In this document: piece after piece, positions 55,197 to 64,000 of the stretch
How positions within the stretch are numbered: the stretch's first letter is position 1
How the letters are laid out: every line of letters starts with the position of its first letter
Assembly: GCA_022925895.1 (NCBI GenBank)
Contig: JAKSYS010000266.1
Span: 1-64,000 of the forward strand
Reading direction: 5' to 3'
Length of the DNA: 64,000 nt
Source: Fragilaria crotonensis
Lineage: Eukaryota > Bacillariophyta > Fragilariophyceae > Fragilariales > Fragilariaceae
Program-made: the position numbers and the translations under genes
The notes under the pieces: generated by a model
What the model saw: the letters and a program-made list of their open reading frames with translations, nothing else
Told to the model about the DNA's origin: nothing
Database searches by the model: none

Positions 55197-58100
55197 TCAA
55201 GCGTCAAATTCTTGGTGCTCAAGAGGCTTTTCTTCGGTCGTTTTGACAACATTTCCATTAATCTTGCTGAAACCATTGCCTTCATTCTTAAGAACACGTG
55301 TTTCTTCATTCTGTCCTGCCTCGTAACCTGGTTTCTTGTCCTTCTTAAAAATCGCATTTATAATCGCACCGTTGCTCAAGCGAATTGCAGAAACCACCAC
55401 GAAAAGGATTCCAGTAATAACCCAACTGACATACCACGTGTCACCGGTTGATACAATCGCAGTACCACTGATGAAAAGAATAAGCTGAAGAGGTCCACCA
55501 AACCTCAAAAAGTCAGCGTTCTTGTAGCCACCAGGAGCGCATACCATTAAGTTTGTCTGGTATCCAAAAGAGGTCATGTAATCGCTGGATGCGAGCATGA
55601 CTGTGATGGCCATTCTGAGACGATTTACACCAGTTTGATCCACAGCGTCCATAGCAATAGGATACATGAGTGCGGCGGCAGCGTTGTTGGTCAGAATACT
55701 GCTTAAAAGAGACGTTCCCAAGAAAATGGCTCCGTAGACTCCAGCGTCTACCAAACGAGTTGAGAAAAGAAGAGTTAGGAAACGAACACGACATGGTATA
55801 CTGGCGACTTCCAAAGATAAAGAACTCACCTCCAATATTCATCGAAGTGCCCACTCTCACGAAAAAGGTTGCCAAACCAGCTGCAACGCCTGAATTCACC
55901 ATCGCCGTACCAATTCCAAATGCAGAAGCCACAACGATGTAGAGATCCCATTGAAGACAGTCCCTGGCTTCCTGTTGGGTCACAATACCCAAGAGGACCA
56001 TACAGACACCGACAATAGCCGCAGTGATGAGTAGTTCCCTGATCTCAAGCCCGGCAACGACCAAACTTGTGATAATCAGCACAACGCTAAGAAGGAAGAA
56101 ACGGGGACGAGGCGGGGATGAGTTTTCGACCTCAGTCACGAGGGCAAACGTTTCATAGTTTCCTCTGTGCTGATTGACAAACATCGGCCCGGCCTGAATG
56201 AGCAGAGCATCGCCAGTTTGAAGCTTGACTTTGCCTGGATGCTCGTGGACACGATCGCCACTTCGCTGAATAGCAATGATAGCACCGCCGTATCGAGTAC
56301 GGAATTGTGACTCAGCTACGGTCTTACCAACCAAAGGCGATCCCTTGGCGACCACAGCTTGCACCAATCGACGATCCTGCAACACTGGAGTAGACTTCTC
56401 GATCTCCTCGCTTTCGTAGAAGACAAGCCCATGGACCGTTTGGAGGTCGGCAACAGATTCTCCACTTCCAGAAAACCAAAAGACATCACCAACACGCAAA
56501 GGCTCGTCAACCGTTAAGGCTTCAAAGCGAGATTCGCCGAGTTTTGGATTTCCCACAGGTCGATCAATACTGACAAGAACAGCTCCAGGCAACGAGTTGT
56601 ATCCCAATTGCTGCAGGGACTTATTCTCGAGGGGGGAGTTTGGTGGGACTACGAATGCAGTCAAGAAATCCCCTTTACTCACAGAATCTGAGCCGCCGTC
56701 AAAATGCCTGTCGTCCTTAAATTCAACCTGAAGGTCCTTCCAAACTGAAACGAGTCCCTGATCTTGTTCAAGGTCCGGATCTTCATTCCCATTGCGCGAA
56801 TCTGAGGTTCCCAAAGCTTTTCCAAACAGGGAAGACTTCGATCCTTTCTCAAGTTTGTCATAAAAGTCAGCTGGTGGTGAAATCAGCAAAGGAGAGCCTT
56901 CGAGTACTTGCAGTATCAACAGGTCGCCTACCTCAAGCGGTGCGTGCAATGTTACATTTTTCTCGTTCTTCTGCAGAGCAAGAACTGAAGCCTTGAATGT
57001 CTCGCGAAACGTGATGCCGAGGGGTTTCTTTCCAATGAGACTCGATGACTTCGGAACGTAAGCCCGAACAACCCGAGACCCGACCTGCTTTTTCAATGCG
57101 GGTAGTTCTGAATCACGAGACACGTAGCTCAAAGCAGACCACACCTCACCATACTCAGGAAGAGTAGAACCGAGGGACTCGGTGCGCCAAACAGAGATAG
57201 ACCTATCGTCAAACACCGCTGCCTCTGAATGACGAACCTTGAGACCCAATTCAAAGAGAGCGGAGGAAATCTCCATAAGCAGTCCAGGACGGTCGATACA
57301 ATCAACCCCAGCAATCAAAGCACCATCACTATGATTAACATCCTGAGTTACCACAACTCGCGCTGGTCTTGGTCCGGTGGCAACAGGACTACGACCATCG
57401 ATTTGATCTGAAAAACTGTTGACAATTTGAAGAAGCTTAGAGTCATTTGCGGATACAACTGACTCAAGTGTCGTTCCAATTTCATCGGGTGCTTCAGCTT
57501 CTGTCAGAGGGTCACCAGGTGTGATGATTTCAAGAGCATGCTTCTCGCAGAACTCGCTGAATCCGCTGACGGATCCAGCGAAATACAGCTCGTCGCCCGC
57601 GGAGACCACAAAGTCTTTGCTCACAGCATAAACCATGTTTCCTGTTGCAGCGCGTCGAACGTTGACAAGGTAAATTCCTCCAGAGTTACCTAAACCGGAT
57701 CTCCTCACTGTTCTACCAGCAGCAGGTGACCAGGGTGTCGCTCTAGCCCCGAGTAAGATTGTATCGCCTTCCGTGTTGACAGCCTTTCGTCCGAATGGCA
57801 GCAAGAATGGACTGAGGGCCATGATGTACGACAATCCAATAAGCAAGTTAGGAATGCCATAAAGCGCGATATCAAAAATGCCCATGTTGCCTTCAGGTGT
57901 GCCTGGGTAATCATCTGCTAAAAGGCCCGAAACCACAAGATTCGTTGACGTCCCCACAAGCGAACAAGTTCCTCCCAAAATCGTAGCGTATGATAGTGGG
58001 ATCAAGAGCTGCTGACGTGGCAATCCTGTGTTCTTGGCCCAACGAAGAGTGAGGGGAATCATGACGGCTACAATGGGCGTGTTGTTGAGAAACGTTGATA

Positions 58101-58482
58101 TGATTCCAATCGGAACCATCAATCGTAACTGTGCGCCAGCAATGGTTTTGGGCTTTCCCAATATCATGCCCATGTAGTAGTCAAGGGCCCCAGTGCGACT
58201 GATTCCTTCGGCAACAATAAACAAAACCATGACCGTCAAAATACCCGTGTTGGAAAATCCAGCAAGGGCTTCCTTGAGCGTGACAATCTCGGTAACCATG
58301 AATAAAATCAACGTAGTCGCCATGACCCAGTCAACTCCAATCCTGTCGGTACTGATGATAGCCAACATGATGACAATAGAGACCGACACAACCACGGTCT
58401 GCCACACAGGAGCCTTGGTCGCCATTCGGCGGACAACCTCCTCAAAAAAAGTCGTGCTCGACATCTCAGACGCTTCGACCAT
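55197..58482 (-). CDS. SLC13/DASS-like permease with internal RCK_C (TrkA_C) regions
   Basis: Two exons, 58482-55830 and 55747-55197, with an 82-nt GT-AG intron (donor GTGAGTTC, acceptor GGTAG). The join restores DAGVYGAIFLGTSLLSSILT and gives 1,067 residues. The first membrane half (~25-240) has ALAGFSNTGILTVMVLFIVA and the helical-hairpin signature STFLNNTPIVAVMIP. It is followed by GGTCSLVGTSTNLVVSGLL. The centre (~250-780) is soluble, with several RCK_C-like units (VRAYVPKSSSLIGKKPL, VQAVVAKGSPLVGKTVAE) and an ACT-like piece (GVDCIDRPGLLMEISSALFE). The second membrane half repeats the hairpin as SSILTNNAAAALMYPIA. The layout matches sulfate or related anion permeases of the SLT/SAC1-like group in algae. 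Substrate is not proven by sequence. ATG at 58482. Confidence 0.85.
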
Positions 58483-59250
58483 AACTATACCAGTGGTAGT
58501 AGTAAATGAAAGGTACTCGGAGAGCCTGGGGTAGTGAACCTTCGGAACTACAGCGAATTCGCCAAGTGAATTCTAACACCCGAGAGAACTTTTTATGCAC
58601 GAAGGGATTAGTTTTGAACTAATCTCATTTAAGTTGGCGCTTCGCGGAACCTTCTGTACGATCGCAGCACTTATGTACCACTTACCTACCTAGAGGCTAC
58701 GCTCCAGTATATTCTCTATATGCGTCAACGAGGAGGGTGGCCGTTTGGAATTGCATATAGGGATGGGGATGCGGCATTCCGAGTTCTCCAGTACACGGTC
58801 TTGTAGGGGATCTCTGTATTCTGAAGTACGTGAACATCATACCAGGTACAAGTAGACCTATGTCATACTCACACTGTCTTCTCTGGACACTCGACCAGTA
58901 TCACATACTCCGAGTACTCATTAGTAAGTGGTAATCATACAGTAGAATCTCTTGTAAAATTGTACGTAGAGTGCACGTCATGGTGCACGTCTGAATTTTT
59001 TCGTAAAACCTGGTACTAGTTCCATTGCTGCGGCACATGAAACATTTTTTGTATGTGTAAAGTGTCATAATCCTTCATGTGTTAATTGTTTTCTTTTTTG
59101 AATCAATATTTAGGCTCGATCGGATCGATTAGAGGACATGACGACATGACACATGCCACCAAATCTTATACTACTACTGTATTGTGTTTTGACATGTACA
59201 CAGCATTGGCATCTTTCTTGCATGTACTATGTACCAGAGTCCTGCACTGG
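58483..59250. other. Intergenic region with a lone box-A-like word
   Basis: No gene. CATGTGTTAATTGTTTTCTT at 59076 resembles box A of the two-box module, but no box B follows. Many GTACT/AGTAC words occur. Confidence 0.4.
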
Positions 59251-59254
59251 GTAC

Positions 59255-59400
59255 CCATACCCAGTACCCACCCAGTACCCACCCATACCCATGGATAATG
59301 GGTGGGTATGGGCACGCCCAACCAGTGGGTGGGTGGGTATGGGTGGTCCAAACTCCACTGCGCAAATCGTGGGTGGGTAATGGGTGGTCTAACCTGCCCA
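59255..59400. repeat. G-rich minisatellite with inverted arms
   Basis: CCCACCCATACCCAT on the left faces ATGGGTGGGTATGGG on the right around 59290, an inverted repeat. To the right, two units of the type GTGGGTGGGTAATGGGTGGT follow. Related units occur at 62640-62660 and 63913-63990. Runs of GGG could form G-quadruplexes. Confidence 0.8.
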
Positions 59401-59499
59401 CACGAATCGACCATTGCACTCCATTTCTCCAAGTATCCTGTATCCTGTAGCTAGTAGCCATAGGGCACTCCAGTACCATTTCCTAGTGTGGTGCAAGGC

Positions 59500-61460
59500 G
59501 CAAATCAATGTTGATTGTCACAATCCCCAATTTAATTCATATTCTGTGTTCAGACTTGGAGTTGCAGAAAATAGTCCTATCAATGCTTCATTGGTGATAT
59601 TGATGGCACCCTTGGATTGTATGTACTAAGCTTACTCATAGACTAGTACACAAATCAACAATGTGCCTCAATCCCAAAGAACAGCTTGTCCTGGGTGCCA
59701 AATTCCTTTATAAATGCAAAATGTGAGGGCTGAAATGGAGATGCAAAAAATGCAACTGTCAGGAATTATGAAGATTTTTTGGTCGTAGTACTGACGGCAG
59801 CCATTGATTGCAATGGATATGCAAACTGATTGACTAGTGGGCAATTCAATGAGCAATTTGCAACTATAGCACATTTGATGCTTTCCAATTAAATGGATGA
59901 TATTCAGTAGGCAGACAGTGAGATAAAACAAAATTGTACTGGTGTGGGTTGCTTGGTGTGCATTGATTGTATTGCTTGATGGCATCCTTGGAAGCGCTTC
60001 ACTTTCCAAGCTCATTGACTTCTTGAACAAGATTCAATGCATGATCCCAGAATGCAATAAAAATACTATGCAGAAATTCTCATTTTGGAAATGAAAAACT
60101 AGCTGTCATCATGATGGTTTCTTAAGTGTGTATTGGGTGTATTGACAGCACCCTTTGATTGTCAGTACTATCCATGCCCATCAACACTTGTTGAATTCAA
60201 TGCACAAATCAACACTTTGGGTGTGGGATCCTAGTTAAAGAGGTGCAAAATCTGTGGTCAACCTGGGAATTGGAAAGTTTTGGTCAATATTTGTTGAGTT
60301 TTTATTATGTGTGGTATTGATGACACCCATTGATGGTAACTGACTTCTGGTAAACTCAGTGCACAAGCAAATCCAGCACACTTGTTTACTTGGTGTAGGA
60401 TCCGTGCTCAAATGCAAAAACTGCGGTCAGCTATGGGCATGGAGAAATTATTCTGTCAGTGTTTGTTGTATCTTCTTCGGTTGTTTTGTTGACCCTTCTT
60501 GATTCTAACAACTTTCAATACAAACTGACTGTTGCGCAAACAAGCAAGTATGCAAAACCCCTGAGTAGTACACAACTTTGGCAGATTGGGGGTTCCCACT
60601 TCAATTCATATTCTGTGGTCAGACTTGGAGATGCGGAAGATGGTCCTGTCAAAGTCTCTTTCAGTTGCATTGTTGATAATCATGACACCCTTGGATTTTT
60701 TGTAGTGAGCTTACTTATTGGTTGAATCACAAGGCGATGCACAGCCAAGCCCCAAATATACAGGGTGCAGAGTCCCCATTGTAATGCAAAATCTGAGGGC
60801 TGCATTGGAGATGCAGAACAAATCTTCTGTCAAGGAATGTTGAGGGTGTATCAGAAATGTTTTTGACACCCTAGGATTTTGTAGTGAGCTTACTTGTTGG
60901 TTGAAAGGCAAGTCAGTGCACAAGCCCCAAATATACAGGGTGCAGGGTCCCCATTGTAATGCAAAATCTGAGGGCTGCATTGGAGATGCAGAACAAATCT
61001 TCTGTCAAGGATTGTTAAGGGTGTATCAGAAATGTTTTTGACACCCTAGGTTTTTTTTTGTAGTGAGCTTACTTATTGGTTGAAAGACAAGATAGTGCAC
61101 AAGCCCCAAATATACAGGGTGCGGGGACCCCTTTGTAATGCAAAATCTGAGGGCTGAATGAAAGATGCAGAAAAATGTTCTGCCAGAGTTTGTCAAGTTT
61201 GCATTGATGATACCGACGGCATCCTTTGATTGGAGTGGGTATATACCCATTGACTAGTGTGCAATTCAGTGGGTAATTTGCCACAATTGCCGATACAGGG
61301 TTTTTATTAATGAATATTCTGCAGTCAGACATTAATATTCTGCAGAATTGTAATGTTGTATTTTGTTGAGTGTGTATGGATTGTATTGATGGCATCCTGA
61401 GATCCTTTCAACCTTTTTTGCTCATTGACTTCTTGAAGATTCAATTATGATGCCAAAATG
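59500..61460. repeat. ~178-bp satellite array, at least 11 diverged units
   Basis: Phased on a GA(T/C)GGCACCCTTGGAT-like word, units start near 59598, 59788, 59968, 60139, 60312, 60490, 60684, 60865, 61039, 61204 and 61385. Spacings are 165-194, mean about 178. A common second word is TGCAAAATCTGAGGGCTG. Units at 59598, 59788 and 59968 each resemble those at 61039, 61204 and 61385 more than their neighbours, at distances of 1,416-1,441 bp. This suggests an eight-unit higher-order repeat. No coding sequence. Confidence 0.8.
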
Positions 61461-61728
61461 CGAACAAAAAAATACACAAAAATGATCAATACTCAATGGA
61501 TTTTGGATTTTTAAAAAATCCAAAACTGGCATTTACTCCATCATCAAAAGCCTGAGACTCATTGGCTGAAGCTCCCGCAACAATATTTGCTTTGGGAGTT
61601 AGTGTTGGTGTTAGCGACATAAGTTAATGTGAAATTTAGGATGCGATCACATGTTATCTACTAGTGTTGTAGTCACACAAATCAGAAGTACTTTATGTTC
61701 TGAGCTTGTCAGTTGCACTATAACAACC

Positions 61729-62370
61729 CTAGCATTGACTTTCGTTGCTGGAGCTTCTGTAAATGAGCAGGTGTTTGATTGAACTGTAGTCAGAGTCGTC
61801 GGACAACATCCGCAGCTCTGACGGTTTCATCATTGTATCCTTGAAGTTGCAAAACATCTCTTCATTTGAATTGTCGTGCTTGGACCTTGTAATGTAAGTG
61901 GCGAACTCACCGAACATTTTCTGATGACGGTCATCATTGCCATTTGCAAGACAAGCGAGAGCAATCTTGGCTTGTTGATTAATTGACGGCTTCCCCAGTT
62001 GAAGGAACTCTTCTCGAATTCACCTGCAATCCTTGTCCGCCTCTCAGTATACATTGGATGAGTTGCAAAGGCAAGTGCATGTGCTTGTGTAGATGGTTGC
62101 AAGACAATGGTCTGTTAAATTGTCATTCAAAACAATATCATCATTATTCAGGTTCAAGCCTTACTTGACAGCACCATCAAGCTTCTTCAGGTGATATTTT
62201 ATTGCAACAAAGCAAGCATAAACAGACAAGAAGGCAGAAGGTAGCATCCTTGCCTTCAAAATAGGTGGGACAGGAACTGATTGTTTGAAAAAGGACTTGA
62301 AAGCGGCGACGCCCTTCCAATACGCTGGATCTGCGACAAGCTGCTTCAGCTTGTGCAGCTTGTCACACAT
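61729..62370 (-). pseudogene. hAT-like transposase C-terminal fragment (tentative)
   Basis: Reverse-strand frames read KQLVADPAYWKGVAAFKSFF, then PSTQAHALAFATHPMYTE, then ALACLANGNDDRHQKMFGEF across frame changes. The pattern of a D-x-x-W helix followed by an A-x-A-x-x-x-x-P-x-Y block is what hAT (DUF659-type) transposases show before their dimerisation region. No catalytic residues, BED finger or inverted repeats were found. The fragment could instead be an unrelated decayed gene. Confidence 0.35.
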
Positions 62371-62665
62371 GTCATGTCAAGAGAGGAGTAAGGGGTTGCT
62401 GTTTGATGGACAGCACGTGCAAAAAGCATGTTTAACTTCTGCATTTCATCTGCCTTGAGAGAATCAAAGTGTTGCCAACCGCCAGAAAAGAATGATGAAA
62501 TATTATACAGGTGTTGTAACAGCGTGTATTAAACAGCAATTAAACAAACACATCCATAGTTATAGTTCGCGGAGTGCGTACTACCGTGTGCTCTCGGTTT
62601 GTGTCGAACAGGGACTTTTACGCGCGGACAACGGGTAATGGGTAATGGGTGGGTATGGGTACGAC

Positions 62666-63912
62666 CTAGTGTCTAGCATCCCGACGGGGTTAATTAACCC
62701 CAAACGGGGTTAATTAACCCCGTATTTGCACATCACAAAAATTGTTCGCTACTACGTGCAAATCTTCCGTTCGAATAGAAACTTGGGCAGTGGCTCAAGG
62801 ACCCCATTATTGTGCATGCCGTCAAAGCCCAGTATCTGTATATTGTTTTTCATCGAGAAACAAGAGTTTTCTGCATCAATTTTCTTGACCCTCTGATTTT
62901 CCTGTCATTTCTGATTAAGACTAGCAGTAGAAATAATACCCGATTCTACGTAAAGCTCACTATTCTGACACTCCTTTTGGCCTGCGGTTTGTTTACGCTC
63001 ATGTCGAATTCAACCAAAAGTAAGGTGACTATTGTGTGTCAAATACATTGAAGTATTGTATCTAAACATGAAACTTGTCGGGCGCTCAATATTTAAGCGA
63101 CAGCAATCAATTAAAGAACGACATCAAACCAGAAAAAAAAATGCAGAAGAATCGTGTAGAAAATATACCAAAGTCTACGAAGGAGTAGGTGGTTTCGAAT
63201 CCCCCGGTTTTACATAATTCTCATCTACATATAGAAAAAGCTGAGGTGATCATCATCTTCAGTATACCTTCAATGGTGATGAAGTACTCAGGACATTTGA
63301 CCAGCTTGAAGAATTCACAAGTATAGGTTGATCGGAAAAAGGAACCCCAACGGACAATTTCCACGCAGAAATCGTGTAGAATTTGTACCAAGCGTTGGAA
63401 AAAAATTCTCTACTATGACAGATTTTGAATTAAGAGTCAGAAGATGATTTCAAAGCGCTCGGCAAGGAGTGAGGATGCCAGATACTTCGAAAGTTGTCGG
63501 TCACCGGTCACGCAGTAATGTTTTCCAACGTCTCAATTTGGCTTTGCAGAGTTGAATGAATTTGACTTCCACAAAAAAACTGTTTTGAAGTTACGTAGAA
63601 CCTCTACCACACTCTACGCACGTTTGCATACCTTTAGTCAGAAACTGATCGGGGATGAAAAGACGAAGTATCGCGCTTTTCTTTCACATCAGTGACTTCC
63701 ACTGAAAACAAAGAAAAGGAATATGGATCAAATGGATGCACTTAAGTATCGTCATCTTGCAACATAGATGACTGCAGTTGGAGCACTTTTTTCTGTGGCC
63801 CGTGGTATTAAATGTACAGAAAAGCGTCTTGCACACGTACGAAAATGACGGGGTTAATTAAGGCAATTGACGGGGTTAATTAACCCCAAGGCTCCGGGAG
63901 GCTAGACACTAG
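62666..63912. mobile_element. 1.25-kb inverted-repeat element with GGGGTTAATTAACCCC palindromes
   Basis: The ends are inverted: CTAGTGTCTAGC at 62666-62677 and its complement at 63901-63912, followed inward by TCCCG on both sides. Inside each end are two copies of a 16-bp perfect palindrome, GGGGTTAATTAACCCC: 62686-62701 and 62706-62721 on the left; 63872-63887 and a partial one at 63850 on the right. The inside has no convincing coding frame, so it looks non-autonomous. Two related ATCGTGTAGA blocks lie at about 63148 and 63371. Flanks are the G-rich minisatellite, and no clean target duplication was identified. Confidence 0.65.
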
Positions 63913-64000
63913 TGGGCGTGGGTGGGTAATGGGTGGTCCGAGCTGGACCGTGCGAAGAGTGGGTGGGTCATGGGTGGTCCAAGCCTGCGTACCGGCTGCC
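63913..64000. repeat. G-rich minisatellite, second array
   Basis: Two units of the type GTGGGTGGGTAATGGGTGGT separated by ~27 bp of related spacer, closely resembling the units at 59330-59395. It runs to the end of the window. Confidence 0.75.

Noticed and set aside
62812-63051. 79-codon membrane-like frame inside the inverted-repeat element
   Set aside because: Single short hydrophobic frame in AT-rich DNA with no codon or domain support.

Overview
This window looks like nuclear DNA of a diatom (Bacillariophyta). The strongest evidence is two copies of a silicon-transporter (SIT) gene, at 28.6-30.2 kb and 47.5-52.6 kb. Both carry the paired EGxQ/GRQ-type motifs and the CMLD motif of diatom SITs. 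Short GT-AG introns (56-86 nt) in three other genes, Ty1/copia pieces of the type common in diatoms, and a heavy load of decayed transposons agree with this. All assignments come from reading motifs; no database search was possible.

Layout. 0-2.4 kb: no host gene, one reverse-strand LINE reverse-transcriptase (RT) scrap. 2.7-2.95 kb: copia scrap. 3.4-8.9 kb: a decayed Plavaka/CACTA-like transposase and a convergent unrecognised gene whose stop codon overlaps the transposase stop. 8.9-9.8 kb: a ~90-98 bp repeat array with TGACGTCA palindromes. 10.19-19.30 kb: a nearly full-length non-LTR retrotransposon (called LINE-A here) bounded by a 16-bp target duplication. 19.98-21.63 kb: an unrecognised three-exon gene. 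21.7-24.1 kb: only repeats. 24.1-28.4 kb: a decayed Tc1/mariner-like transposon interrupted by a LINE 3' end. 28.64-36.87 kb: host block with an intact SIT, a PA-TM-RING ubiquitin ligase and a P2-type cation ATPase. 37.2-46.5 kb: a tRNA-like relic, a copia relic and a second LINE-A copy that holds two insertions of another LINE family (LINE-B). 47.49-52.62 kb: a second SIT, split by a 3,565-bp TA-flanked transposon just after its CMLD motif. 53.7-54.9 kb: LINE-B relic. 55.2-58.5 kb: an SLC13-like permease with internal RCK_C/TrkA_C-like regions. 59-64 kb: G-rich minisatellites, a ~178-bp satellite with higher-order structure, a hAT-like scrap and a 1.25-kb inverted-repeat element.

The host genes are mostly membrane proteins: silicic acid uptake, cation pumping, anion/dicarboxylate-type transport and membrane-anchored ubiquitination. 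They are intact and free of frameshifts, while every transposon gene is broken. The observations most worth following are: (1) a two-box sequence module recurring five times near the SIT, RING and ATPase genes; (2) the exact insertional disruption of one SIT copy and the conversion-like identity between the two copies; (3) LINE copies that all end in T-runs on the sense strand; and (4) the inverted-repeat element with GGGGTTAATTAACCCC palindromes at its ends.
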